A DNA stretch of 64,000 bases from Isoetes taiwanensis (lineage: Eukaryota; Streptophyta; Lycopodiopsida; Isoetales; Isoetaceae). The stretch spans positions 18,965,018 through 19,029,017 of the forward strand of contig JAJEKV010000020.1 of NCBI GenBank assembly GCA_021234155.1. The letters are read 5' to 3'. Below, piece after piece: positions 25,732 to 37,953 of the stretch. The notes beneath the pieces were generated by a model that was not told the origin of the DNA, ran no database searches, and saw nothing but the letters and a program-made list of their open reading frames with translations. A program made the position numbers and the translations under genes. Numbering within the stretch: position 1 is the first letter of the stretch; each line of letters starts with the position of its first letter.

Positions 25732-27644
25732 GTGCTGCGCACGGAGGGTTGCCCTACGGTGGCCCGAGAATGTGTTTTCATGTTTCTTGTTGTCGTTTCG
25801 TTTTCATGGTTCTTGTTGGGTCATTTTATGTGTCGGGGCTTATTAATGGTTTGAACGTGGGGTTTTGTTTTGTGTTGTTTTGTTTTGTTTATGAATTGTA
25901 CATGGACCAAGAAGAGGCTTGCAAAGCTCAGTACCTAGACCAATTAGGATTGACGTGATTATGATCTTTGTCTAAAACATATTAGCCATTCATGAAGAAT
26001 GCTTTTTTGTAGTTATATTAGTAATGGAAATTGTACAGGGCCTGTATGAATACATGCTTTCATTTTCTTAGTGAATGCATACAAATATTAAGAATAGAGT
26101 ACCCAATGGTACAAAAGGACCAATTCGTGCTTTGGTAATATAACAATCCCATTTCGAATATGTGTGTTTAAGTGCCTTGATGATGTAGTAATCCCATTTC
26201 TAATATGCACGTTTAACTTGGTTGGTGTCAGTTAATATTGGTTCGGCATAGTGGTGAACCATTCTTAATCGAGTCCTCATATTTTCTTGCATCCTCACGA
26301 CCATATACATATTCCTGTGTTCTCTATAGATTCTTGATTCTTCTTCTCGAGTATTTAGAGTTCTATATTATAGATCTCTCATATATTGTTGTGCTCCATA
26401 TAGACTCTTGATTCTTCTTTTCGAAAGTATTTCGAAGTTCCACATTATTATGGCTTTCCCATATTTTGCTTGGACCAGAAAATGAACTATGTCTCAATAA
26501 CAATAAAGATATAAGGACTGTACCCAGTTCAGGCACGCCAACATCCTAGGGAACATAACATGCCATTTACAGACCTTGTGGCTCTCAATACCACCAACCC
26601 ATAGACTTCCATAGACTCTGCCCCGATCTCCAACGATCCATTTATCTCTCCAACGATCCACTTACCCCTTGCCTTCTTTCGCAGAGCCAAATTCAAATGC
26701 TTATGACTTACTATATTGGAGGTTAGAAATGCGTGGTTAGATGGCCCAATTATGGCTAACTCTAGAGATTCTTGTAGGTATCTTGAGGAAATTTTAGCGA
26801 TTGTAAGAAATCTAAAGGAATATATAAGAATCTAATAAATAATCTTGAAGAGAAAGTCAACTACAGAATTTAAATGAATCTTGAAGAATCTAAAGGGATG
26901 CTGGAGAGCCTAATGGAACATTTAAAAAATCTAAAGAAACCTTGAGGCAATCTCAAGGGATTGAAATGAATCTTAAAGCCATTTTCTCTTCACCACCGGA
27001 CCTCTTTCACATCATTTGGAACCCGACACTAATTCGCCCTTGCAACAACTTTATATATAAATGTGGTTATGAAACATTTGAAAAACCCAATCAAGTGTTT
27101 AGGAAAGCATGCAAGTCTGAGTTCCTAACAACTATGCTAGCATTTATTTTAGATACAAACTATATTGAAAGTAGTTTTGCAATTTGAGGAGAACTTGGAA
27201 CTAACAGCTCAAGAGTCTAGAATCTTGCCCAACAACAACCGAATGGTTGCATCCAACTGGCAGCAACGACAAGACTCAGTCTTCTTATGACATTCAATTA
27301 CGATATATTCATGACGACACGATATAAGAGAATCCTAGTGTGAAATTGACCATGCACATTGCATGGACCCTCATTTAAATGCGGCCTTGAACATACCACG
27401 TGAAGGCATTATTTATTCAGTATATACCAATTGTTAGGTATGAAGCACTCATTTGTAACAAAGCCAATAAATCAGAACGGAATGTATCAACCCCCTTTCT
27501 TATAGAGTTATAAAGTTAAGATAGTGACAAAGGATAGAAGATATAAATGTCTTGAATGCATGAGGACCTAGAACATAAAGGCTATCAACGTCTCACCCCA
27601 CCCCACCTCAAGTTGCTTCTTGTATCAGTACAGTTCCTGTATAC

Positions 27645-27731
27645 AACAATTTCATTATAGTTTCAATTCTGCTGTGTTAGGCATGCATCCTCGTGTTAAC
27701 ACAGCAGAATTGAAACTATAATGAAATTGTT
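27645..27731. repeat. Perfect 35-bp-arm hairpin (copy 3)
   Basis: Left arm 27645-27679 and right arm 27697-27731 are exact reverse complements of 35 bp around a 17-base loop (GGCATGCATCCTCG core). The length is in the range of plant small-RNA precursors or small fold-back elements. No flanking ORF explains it. Confidence 0.9.
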
Positions 27732-28357
27732 GTTACGAGATAACCCCATCTGGCCCAGAATCCTGTTAGCTAAAATCCGGCCAAGAACAGTGATAATCTA
27801 TGCTCAAGAACTACAATAACTATAAATTAAGCCAAGAAACTGCCATGCAAATCCAAATCCAAATCCAAATCCATAGCCATAGCTTGCTGCAAGAATCCTT
27901 GAAGCTCTGCAAAAAAAAATTCTGTGGGGGAAAGTCAATCGGTCCCCCTTTCTAATGTGGCCGATGTAGGGGAAAGTCACCCGGTCCCCCTTTCTAATGT
28001 GGCCGGTGACCCGCTCCCCGCTAACGTCGGTCGCGGGATCCCCCGCCATTAACCGAAAGGGTCTCGATTGTCATTCCCCCATACAACTCATGAAGTGGGA
28101 CATGGTGAAGTGGGATACAGTAAGAGTAAGAGGTCTGTAATACATTTTACTTGGGATTGCTTGTTGAGTACAGTTTTAACTAGAACAAAGCAACTCAAAG
28201 AAAAGGTGGGTTAAAACTTCGCTCCCGATCTGATCTCCATTCAAACAATTCTGGCATGAAAACCTGAAGTCCTTATACAAAAAGACATTCGTGCAAAAAA
28301 GAACATGGTTACTATATTGAAATTGTCAGCGAAACAAACATTTCCAACTGCAATCAA

Positions 28358-29365
28358 TTAGATCGCATGTGCAACTGGTCTATCCCATGTAGTTTCTTTA
28401 GTTTCAAGGTTTGCATAATAGACATCTTCTGAGCTGTCATCAAAGTATGCCCGTTTAACTCTTTCCCTCCTACATATATAAAAAAAGATCGGCAATTGAT
28501 AAAAGAATACCAAATTATACGCCATTCCTGAAATACAAAATGGCTGAGCATCAAGAACAGACTCTATCCCAAATAACTCTAACAAATCAATAAACCGCGA
28601 TTTCTTTTTCACGCTTCCTCTCCAAGGCTGCGGGATCATATAGAACTTTGTCTTCATCTTTCTAACTTCCATGTAGTTCCTCTTTTGCAGCCATCCACTA
28701 CAAGTTTGTGACTAAAGTTATGAGTGCTTTAAACTACACCTTCAACTATCAAACACTTGATAAGCTTCGATGTAATACCTTGTCTACAAGAAAAACAACT
28801 TTCTTCTTTGACCTATAGGGTCGTGCCCCAGGCTGGGCCTCCTTAACATACAATATTTGAAAAAATTATAAGTATAGATATAGTTATGTACCTTTATTAG
28901 CTGTTTTCTTCTCTTCCACAGTGCTACCTCCACTTGTAATGGTATCACTATCTTCCTTTACCTTAGGCTTAGAAGCCTCCACCAGGGGTGCAACAGTAGC
29001 AGACTATGGCGGCTTTCGGATTGGAGCGAGAACTGGAAACAGTGGAGCAGGAACAGATACCTGAAAAGCAGGTGCAATAGCAACAGAAGCAGGAACCAGG
29101 GGAAACAAGAAGTAGGATATTTATCAGACAATGCTTGCTCATAATGCTCACTTTGGCCATAAGGTTCCATAATCCCATTTGCTAACAATGCGTTGTAAGA
29201 TGGAAACTGTGGAGGGTAACAATAAGAAACAGTTGGGATGCCTTCTTCCAGAATATGTGGAGTAGACACGGCATGTGAGAATGTAAACTGAGGTACTTCT
29301 ATCTGCAATTTTTCCAGGTGAAGGTGATGGCAAAGGTGGTGGCTCCAATGGCATATGGCATGCAC
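28358..29365 (-). pseudogene. FNBP4-like 3' exons with WW motif (copy 3)
   Basis: Same exon set and splice borders as 47376-48383, nearly identical in sequence. Confidence 0.6.
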
Positions 29366-29628
29366 AGGTATAGTGATCCAGATTCACCAAAAGGGAAAGA
29401 ATGTCTCAAAACAGAAAGAGGTAAAGGCTACGAGATGTTTGATGGTTAATGCATAATAAGCAAATATCTCCAACCTTGTACGGCAAGTTAGATGCCATTG
29501 GTTTGATTTATTTAACTATAATCATGACAGGCTAGCAGAAAAATACTGTATATTATTACAATGTCCAAATATGTTGGATGTATTATATCCTTACTTTATG
29601 CTGCAACCAGCAGGAAAACAATACATAC

Positions 29629-30201
29629 CTTTCTACTGTCCAAATATGATGGATGCACTTTATCACATCCTTACACTTTACATATCCTCTAGGAAGCAGG
29701 GCCAAGAGATTTAAGAGATTGATGCATCCATCAAGTTGTTCGGGCTGTGTTGACCTTCCCAGATCTATATATGTCTGGTACAGGTTTGAGAATCCACATT
29801 TCTCACTTTGACACTACAACATTCCATATCCCACCGGAACGTTCTTCTAGAAAAAAAGTTTTGCCGCTGTTAAGACAAGGTGAGTCTCTTTTGGCTAGCG
29901 AAAAGTGATTTTGCAACCAAACATCAAATGAAGTCTTCTGCTGTAACCCATTATCATTAAGAAGATATTGATAAATAAATGCCGCTCCTTTTCCATCTTA
30001 TGAAGAAGCTTGTTTAGTGTTTTTGCATCAAAACTATCATGTATCTGGGTATCGGAATTTTCCGTCTGCAGGAGGGGATCAGATTCATCAAGAGGGGCAA
30101 CTCTAAATTCAAAAAACTTCAAACACTTAATATAATCGTTGAGGTCACATAGCCTGTGGACAATAACACAATCCATGACATGCCGCAAAGCAGGTAGATG
30201 G
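29629..30201 (-). pseudogene. Urb2/Npa2-like fragment, truncated (copy 3)
   Basis: Only the 3' half remains, because the copy-3 deletion removes everything upstream of codon MRHVMDCVIV. About 30 bp is also missing after the PEQ-type segment near 29750. Confidence 0.45.
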
Positions 30202-30217
30202 CATGCCGCAAAGCAGG

Positions 30218-30407
30218 AACTTTACGTACGGTGTAGATTAAGGAATAAGGGGTGAATATGCCTATCCAACAGCTCTCGTTGCCCGGAGTCACCCCCCGTG
30301 TGAATAAGCACCCAAACCAAAGGGGGTTTAAGGGGGATTTTAATTTAAATATGTTAAACCCAATGGTTGTGTTCATTAATGTTAATGGTAGTTATGTATT
30401 GGTTGTT
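30218..30407. mobile_element. TIR element, right part only (copy 3)
   Basis: The left arm and most of the interior are lost in the copy-3 deletion. The remaining interior is in orientation A. Confidence 0.85.
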
Positions 30408-30625
30408 TCGGAGACATCAGTGGCCAACACATTCAGCAGCTGAGCTGCCTGGCCCTCTGGCATAGACATAATGCTTGTGTTGATTGCTTTTATGAACAGT
30501 GTTGCACAAAATAAATCAGTCACAACCTTCTCATCCATTTTCCAGGACATGTTTGCATCCAAGAGAAAGAAAATAAAAGGGTTGTCTGGTTGAGAACCAG
30601 AAGAATACTGCAATAGCTTCTTCAA
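30408..30625 (-). pseudogene. Unidentified exon next to the TIR element (copy 3)
   Basis: Counterpart of 51772-51989, frame intact. Confidence 0.4.
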
Positions 30626-31129
30626 ACATGAAGAAATTGCGAGTAGTGGACGATGAACCTATTAAGAAAACACAAGGTATTTCAATTTGGAAAAAATCTC
30701 ATTATGAAATAAGACAATTAGCAATTTATCTAGAAGTTAGCACAAAATGAAAAGCAACTCACATTCCTCAAATCACTGAAAGTATGCATAATACAAGATC
30801 CTAGTTGAATAGCCTCAGAGGTGAGAGAATGGGTCATCGTAGTCTGTTCCGACTTCACAATGACTGCACAAAGAAGAGTATGCCACATGACGGTAATCCA
30901 GTTCCAAAACACATCCCACTCCACAAATTACCTCTCTTAACAGAGTTGAGATCACATCCTTAGGTTTGCATGGTAGATCTTTTACAGGGTGTCCATATTT
31001 CATTCTACTGCAAGATTCATGATAAACCGAGGTCTTGACTTGCCTATATCCATTAGAATAGTGAAAATTGCTTCAAAAATCTTAAATGTGCTTCTAAAAT
31101 GTGCTTCAAAATTGATCATTGTGGGTCAC

Positions 31130-31213
31130 CTCAGATGATTCCCTTAAAGTTCTTGCTTCTTTTTCCTCCTCTTTCTCATCACTATACTGCCCGAGTAATG
31201 ACAATGGATTTCC
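31130..31213 (-). pseudogene. FNBP4-like early exon (copy 3)
   Basis: Same exon, acceptor and donor as 12191-12274. Confidence 0.55.
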
Positions 31214-31360
31214 CTGCAACCCTGCAAACCAAAAGTTGATCACAAGGAAAGCTAAAAATCCCTAAACCATTCTCATTGCTCTTAAACATAGCAATCTCTC
31301 GACATTCTAATTGCCACTGTGAAGCCAATTAACATGATATTATTCTCTTATCGCCAGTGA

Positions 31361-31705
31361 ATACCTGACATCACAGATGAAGTTAAGAAACCAAACACTG
31401 TCTTTCTCAGCATAAACAACGAGGGTAATCTACAACTAGGTTCTTGTTATCCAAAAATTCCAGCAAAGCAAGAACCTAAAATCCCTTTATCGGCAGAGAA
31501 AACAATAATCGAGTTTAGTTCCACACTTTCAAAGAAAGAAATAGCATCAAACCAGAGTGATCTTGCCTGGGAAAATCTAGAATGGAACGATACAGTATAT
31601 TCCTCTATTTCTGCTCCGATCCTTGCAACTGGGGACATAAATTCTGAAAGGTCTGGCCAGAAAAAGAAATGCCCCCACAAAGAGGTTTTCTTTAAACCTA
31701 AATGA
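31361..31705 (+). pseudogene. Plus-strand ORF across the copy 3/4 junction
   Basis: 114 codons without an early ATG, probably exonic: DEVKKPNTVFLSINNEGNLQ, IPAKQEPKIPLSAEKTIIEF, SSTLSKKEIASNQSDLAWEN and WNDTVYSSISAPILATGD, then across the junction (31649) RSGQKKKCPHKEVFFKPK and a TGA. The composition is more natural than that of the 91-codon ORF on the opposite strand (31447-31722). In copy 1 the DNA to the right of the junction is read in a different frame (LARKRNAPTKRFSLNLNEAA), so the junction itself makes this reading. Unidentified. Confidence 0.4.
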
Positions 31706-32016
31706 AGCTGCAAGTGAATCAAATTCTGGAATGAGCTTTGCTATCACACCTCAGCTTACAACTAGGGGACGTGGCAGAAATAGAGGTAGTAGAGGAAGGA
31801 AGGAAGGAAGGAAGGAAGGAAGGAAGGAAGTATATTTTAACGTCCACGGAGGCCAACTGGCCTATGAGACGGTGATACAATGTAGTGGAAAGTTTCCAAA
31901 CACAAAAGAAAACAACAGAAACCCTGTACAATGTGTCTCTACCACTGGGATGAAAAAACCCCCCACGTGGGAGGAAAAACCCTTGTAGTAGGCGTTGAGA
32001 GGCCCTATCTGGGCGC

Positions 32017-32511
32017 TCAAATTCCCTGTGCTGTGAGGGACTCCCTGACGGTGGAGACTTGCAGAATGTAGGATGCGAGACGTGCCACCATTGGCGAAGC
32101 CAGCAGTTGATGAATTGCTATCTCAGAGCATATGAGATCGGCATGAGCTGCTCGGATGTGTGCATATGCTAGGCATTCCTGTAGAGCATGGAAGGAAGGC
32201 ACTACAATCCACAATTCTCACGAACTTGTGGATATACTCCAAACTCAGCTTTAAGCTTTGGAAATGGGAGTAAGTAGTGTCAGCAACCAAGAAACTCCAA
32301 CATCTTCTGCAACATCATCCATCCAAGTTCTGAAATGACCCCACTTATGACTCCAAAAAAACTGAAATATCAGTGACCAATATGGCCATGAGTACTCCAA
32401 TCTTGGAGCAAAGTTATCTTTGTTTTTAGTCATTTGAGACTCTTGAAATGAAAGTTGTAGAAGTTTTTCAAGTATTTCATTTATTAATATTAAAGTATCT
32501 AAAGTATTCAT
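32017..32511 (-). pseudogene. Two-part minus-strand ORF (copy 4)
   Basis: Counterpart of 3509-4002, with open parts at 32251-32511 and 32017-32214. A changed stretch near 32270 (GTAAGTAGTG) breaks the join between the two parts. Confidence 0.3.
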
Positions 32512-32552
32512 TCTGCTACATTGATATTAGTGCTTCATGTGCAAGTTTTCCC

Positions 32553-33706
32553 TTTTTTTTTTTTGAAAGTAAGAAGTTTTTGTATTGATCAGATAGGAAA
32601 AATTACAATACAAGGATCCCTTATGGATCAGATATAATTTAAGCACAAATGATCTCATATAGATCCGAAATCATATCTGCAGCTACACTATATATAAGTC
32701 TTCTCTCAACCTCTTCTTCCGTTTAACAACAGAATACTACAGGAGCAAAATACTCATTTTCCAGAAGCTGCAGATAAATCTTGAATGCTCTAAAACAACC
32801 TTCTGCAAAAGTAGAGATGAAGAGAAAAAGAGACAAGAGTAATCTGAGCAGACTCCCGCACTGCTCAAAGAAGGCACATGTGCTTCAATCTTGAATCAAT
32901 TATACAGATTGGATACCAAATGAGAAGTTAAAAGAGATGCTGCATTGTTGGAATGTGCCAGTCAGCCCACCTGAAAAGCTAGACACCCAGCCCAGCCGCC
33001 AAAGCTCTCTCCAAAGCCTGGTTCATAATATCTGGTCTTGATATGGAAGCCTCGTCCTGGACACAATCAAATCCCTAGCTCGGCAATCTCAAGTAATCTG
33101 TCATCTTGTTTCAAATCCATAGAATAATGATCAAAGAACTTACTCTGCCCTCTTCCAAGAAAACATTCTAAATCTTTCTGCTAGCAAGAAAGAGCAGGAG
33201 GAGAGGGAAAATCCATCTGCTTGAAAGATCTGGGAAATTAAGACTATGATGCTAAATTCAAGAACTGTTTTTCCAACCAAGAATGCAAAATTCTACTCCA
33301 CCTTATGAGCCTAATTTGCTCTTTCGGTGTGTTTATGCAATAGAAGACGACTGCATCTTGCATCTGTCTACGCTAAAACAGAATGAAACAGAATGACGGC
33401 AGCATCTTGCATAAGCATAAAACAGAATGCTTCTTTAGAAGCATAGAGTAGAAAGACCACGTTAGTGGCTTGGCAGCATACCCTGGTGAGAACCGCCACA
33501 AATTGCTCCCAAATGAAACATCCACGGAAGAAACCAGAAAACTCACTTTTAGACGGCAAACCCTTGCTAGCCCCCACATGCTGAATGATCCCTGTTATGC
33601 TGCAGCAGTGCCGGATTGAGAGGGAGGGACGGTCCCCCTCTCACAGCCGCCCTAGCCGCTAACGAAAGCGGAGGCGGAGGCGCTGCCAAGAAACATCAGT
33701 TCTCAC
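32553..33706 (-). repeat. 1.15 kb block (copy 4)
   Basis: Cleanest copy of the block. On the minus strand it runs from GC-rich DNA through an intron-like stretch, the exon at 32979-33180, and ~420 bp of 3'-UTR-like sequence to a run of 12 A. A poly-A end suggests a retro-inserted piece. The retained splice acceptor argues against a fully processed copy. No target-site duplication is visible. Confidence 0.8.
32979..33180 (-). pseudogene. Terminal exon inside the 1.15 kb block, unidentified
   Basis: On the minus strand a strong polypyrimidine tract ends in TTGCTAG at 33181, followed by an exon that reads KDLECFLGRGQSKFFDHYS, then MDLKQDDRLLEIAELG. After one frame change it reads FDCVQDEASISRPDIMNQAL and ERALAAGLGV, ending at a TAG at 32979-32981. 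The reading is protein-like and is conserved in copies 2-5 (14030-14229, 24660-24861, 43672-43873). The single frameshift in GGGATTTGATTG is shared by the copies, so it predates the amplification or the exon ends there. I do not recognise the protein. The 3' flank leads to the poly-A-like run. Confidence 0.4.
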
Positions 33707-33881
33707 GTATTCACAAGAATAGGTCAAGGAGGACCAAAACAGAAATTAAGTGAACACAATATATGTGTTCACAAAATTAATGGTACTTTGTGTGTTCACA
33801 AAACCAATGAGACTGGAAAGTTGACTATATGTGCAACTAAAAAAAATACTCTAGTTTTCAAAGCAAAATCCCAGAAGTAAC

Positions 33882-34050
33882 ATGGGTAAATATGATTCAG
33901 ATCTAAAACGAAAGAACAAAAGATAATGGAACATTTCAATTACGAAATATTGTATGATAACAAAGGGACTAAAGAAGACATAATACGTGGCAAGACATTG
34001 ATCAAGGAAAATGGGAAGTTTCTGTTAACAAAGGAAGCAAAAGAAACAAG
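33882..34050 (+). pseudogene. Lysine-rich plus-strand exon (copy 4)
   Basis: Same structure as copy 3, with the downstream frame ending QYLDQLGLT at 34068-34277. Confidence 0.35.
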
Positions 34051-34299
34051 GTGCTGCGCACGGAGGGTTGCCCTACGGTGGCCCGAGAATGTGTTTTCAT
34101 GTTTCTTGTTGTCGTTTCGTTTTCATGGTTCTTGTTGGGTCATTTTATGTGTCGGGGCTTATTAATGGTTTGAACGTGGGGTTTTGTTTTGTGTTGTTTT
34201 GTTTTGTTTATGAATTGTACATGGACCAAGAAGAGGCTTGCAAAGCTCAGTACCTAGACCAATTAGGATTGACGTGATTATGATCTTTGTCTAAAACAT

Positions 34300-35960
34300 A
34301 TTAGCCATTCATGAAGAATGCTTTTTTGTAGTTATATTAGTAATGGAAATTGTACAGGGCCTGTATGAATACATGCTTTCATTTTCTTAGTGAATGCATA
34401 CAAATATTAAGAATAGAGTACCCAATGGTACAAAAGGACCAATTCGTGCTTTGGTAATATAACAATCCCATTTCGAATATGTGTGTTTAAGTGCCTTGAT
34501 GATGTAGTAATCCCATTTCTAATATGCACGTTTAACTTGGTTGGTGTCAGTTAATTTTGGTTCGGCATAGTGGTGAACCATTCTTAATCGAGTCCTCATA
34601 TTTTCTTGCATCCTCCCGACCATATACATATTCCTGTGTTCTCTATAGATTCTTGATTCTTCTTCTCGAGTATTTAGAGTTCTATATTATAGATCTCTCA
34701 TATATTGTTGTGCTCCATATAGACTCTTGATTCTTCTTTTCGAGTATTTCGAGTTCCACATTATTATGGCTTTCCCATATTTTGCTTGGACCAGAAAATG
34801 AACTATGTCTCAATAACAATAAAGATATAAGGACTGTACCCAGTTCAGGCACGCCAACATCCTAGGGAACATAACATGCCATTTACAGACCTTGTGGCTC
34901 TCAATACCACCAACCCATAGACTTCCATAGACTCTGCCCCGATCTCCAACGATCCATTTATCTCTCCAACGATCCACTTACCCCTTGCCTTCTTTCGCAG
35001 AGCCAAATTCAAATGCTTATGACTTACTATATTGGAGGTTAGAAATGCGTGGTTAGATGGCCCAATTATGGCGCAACTCTAGAGATTCTTGTAGGTATCT
35101 TGAGGAAATTTTAAGCGATTGTAAGAAATCTAAAGGAATATATAAGAATCTAATAAATAATCTTGAAGAGAAAGTCAACTACAGAATTTAAATGAATCTT
35201 GAAGAATCTAAAGGGATGCTGGAGAGCCTAATGGAACATTTAAAAAATCTAAAGAAACCTTGAGGCAATCTCAAGGGATTGAAATGAATCTTAAAGCCAT
35301 TTTCTCTTCACCACCAGACCTCTTTCACATCATTTGGAACCGACACTAATTCTGCCCTTGCAACAACTTTATATATAAATGTGGTTATGAAACATTTGAA
35401 AAACCCAATCAAGTGTTTAGGAAAGCATGCAAGTCTGAGTTCCTAACAACTATGCTAGCATTTATTTTAGATACAAACTATATTGAAAGTAGTTTTGCAA
35501 TTTGAGGAGAACTTGGAACTAATGCTCAAGAGTCTAGAATCTTGCCCAACAACAACCGAATGGTTGCATCCAACCGGCGAAAGAACGACAAGACTCGGTC
35601 TTCTTATGACATTCAATTACTTATATATTCATGACGATTACGATATAAGAGAATCCTAGTGTGAAATTGACCATGCACATTGCATGGACCCTCATTTAAA
35701 TGCGGCCTTGAACATACCACGTGAAGGCATTATTTATTCAGTATATACCAATTGTTAGGTATGAGGCACTCATTTGTAACAAAGCCAATAAATCAGAACG
35801 GAATGTATCAACCCCCTTTCTTATAGAGTTATAAAGTTAAGATAGTGACAAAGGATAGAAGATATAAATGTCTTGAATGCATGAGGACCTAGAACATAAA
35901 GGCTATCAACGTCTCACCCCACCCCACCTCAAGTTGCTTCTTGTATCAGTACAGTTCCTG
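34300..35960. other. Non-coding part of the unit (copy 4)
   Basis: No convincing gene. It holds a degenerate AATCTAAAGG-type repeat at about 35110-35290 and a 20-bp tandem pair (TCTCCAACGATCCA) near 34945-34980. Counterparts are 4680-6325, 15340-17030, 25970-27640 and 44990-46655. In copy 1 a 66-codon minus-strand ORF (5893-6093) is open here but broken elsewhere, so I do not call it. Confidence 0.5.
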
Positions 35961-35965
35961 TATAC

Positions 35966-36052
35966 AACAATTTCATTATAGTTTCAATTCTGCTGTGTTA
36001 GGCATGCATCCTCGTGTTAACACAGCAGAATTGAAACTATAATGAAATTGTT
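35966..36052. repeat. Perfect 35-bp-arm hairpin (copy 4)
   Basis: Identical in structure to 27645-27731. Confidence 0.9.
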
Positions 36053-36242
36053 GTTACGAGATAACCCCATCTGGCCCAGAATCCTGTTAGCTAAAATCCG
36101 GCCAAGAACAGTGATAATCTATGCTCAAGAACTACAATAACTATAAATTAAGCCAAGAAACTGCCATGCAAATCCAAATCCAAATCCAAATCCATAGCCA
36201 TAGCTTGCTGCAAGAATCCTTGAAGCTCTGCAAAAAAAAAAT

Positions 36243-36330
36243 TCTGTGGGGGAAAGTCAATCGGTCCCCCTTTCTAATGTGGCCGATGTAGGGGAAAGTC
36301 ACCCGGTCCCCCTTTCTAATGTGGCCGGTG
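36243..36330. repeat. Two-copy ~42 bp tandem repeat
   Basis: GGGGAAAGTCA, then CGGTCCCCCTTTCTAATGTG and GCCG, occurs twice in tandem. Read on the minus strand it gives two copies of GHIRKGDR(V/L)TFP. It is present in every unit (near 6608, 17312, 27929 and 46950). A longer open frame follows on the minus strand (DPATDVSGERVT). Too short to call a gene. Confidence 0.7.
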
Positions 36331-36679
36331 ACCCGCTCCCCGCTAACGTCGGTCGCGGGATCCCACCGCCACACTGGAAAGGGTCTCGATTGTCATTCCC
36401 CCATACAACTCATGAAGTGGGACATGGTGAAGTGGGATACAGTAAGAGTAAGAGGTCTGTAATACATTTTACTTGGGATTGCTTGTTGAGTACAGTTTTA
36501 ACTAGAACAAAGCAACTCAGCAAAAGGTGGGTTAAAAACTTCGTTCCCGATCTGATCTCCATTCAAACAATTCTGGCATGAAAACCTGAAGTCCTTATAC
36601 AAAAAGACATTCGTGCAAAAAAGAACATGGTTACTATATTGAAATTGTCAGCGAAAAAAACATTTCCAACTGCAATCAA

Positions 36680-37690
36680 TTAGATCGCATGTGCAACTGG
36701 TCTATCCCATGTAGTTTCTTTAGTTTCAAGGTCTGCATAATAGACATCTTCTGAGCTGTCATCAAAGTATGCCCGTTTAGCTCTTTCCCTCCTACATATA
36801 TAAAAAAAGATCGGCAATTGATAAAAGAATACCAAATTATACGCCATTCCTGAAATACAAAATGGCTGAGCATCAAGAACAGACTCTATCCCAAATAACT
36901 CTAACAAATCAATAAACCGCGATTTCTTTTTCACGCTTCCTCTCCAAGGCTGCGGGATCATATAGAACTTTGTCTTCATCTTTCTAACTTCCATGTAGTT
37001 CCTCTTTTGCAGCCATCCACTACAAGTTTGTGACTAAAGTTATGAGTGCTTTAAACTACACCTTCAACTATCAAACACTTGATAAGCTTCGATGTAATAC
37101 CTTGTCTACAAGAAAAACAACTTTCTTCTTTGACCTATAGGGTCGTCGTGCCTTGTGTCGGGCCTCCTTAACATACAATATTTGAAAAAATTATAAGTAT
37201 AGATATAGTTATGTACCTTTATTAGCTGTTTTCTTCTCTTCCACAGTGCTACCTCCACTTGTAATGGTATCACTATCTTCCTTTACCTTAGGCTTAGAAG
37301 CCTCCACCAGGGGTGCAACAGTAGCAGACTATGGCGGCTTTCGGATTGGAGCGAGAACTGGAAACAGTGGGAGCAGAACAGATACCGAAAAAGCAGGTGC
37401 AATAGCAACTGAAGCAGGAACCAGGGGAAACAAGAAGTAGGATATTTATCAGACAATGCTTGCTCATAATGCTCACTTTGGCCATAAGGTTCCATAATCC
37501 CATTTGCTAACAATGCGTTGTAAGATGGAAACTGTGGAGGGTAACAATAAGAAACAGTTGGGATGCCTTCTTCCAGAATATGTGGAGTAGACACGGCATG
37601 TGAGAATGTAAACTGAGGTACTTCTATCTGCAATTTTTCCAGGTGAAGGTGATGGCAAAGGTGGTGGCTCCAATGGCATATGGCATGCAC
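36680..37690 (-). pseudogene. FNBP4-like 3' exons with WW motif (copy 4)
   Basis: Same exon set as 47376-48383. Small differences: YYADLETKETT in the WW exon and two small changes near 37370-37390. Confidence 0.6.
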
Positions 37691-37953
37691 TGGTATAGTG
37701 ATCCAGATTCACCAAAAGGGAAAGAATGTCTCAAAACAGAAAGAGGTAAAGGCTACGAGATGTTTGATGGTTAATGCATAATAAGCAAATATCTCCAACC
37801 TTGTACGGCAAGTTAGATGCCATTGGTTTGATTTATTTAACTATAATCATGACAAGCTAGCGTAAAAAAATCAGATATTATTACAATGTCCAAATATGTT
37901 GGATGTATTATATCCTTACTTTATGCTGCAACCAGCAGGAAAACAATACATAC

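Larger units (their letters stand above)
23345..31648 (+). repeat. Array copy 3 (8304 bp, internal deletion)
   Basis: Identical in layout up to 30201, then joined directly to the TIR element interior at 30218. It lacks the counterpart of copy 4 38567-40915. The join carries a 16-base duplication of nearby sequence. GGAA count is 6. Confidence 0.95.

Noticed and set aside
31447-31722. 91-codon minus-strand ORF (and counterparts at 23143 and 42138)
   Set aside because: Overlaps a plus-strand frame of more natural composition and is probably its shadow.
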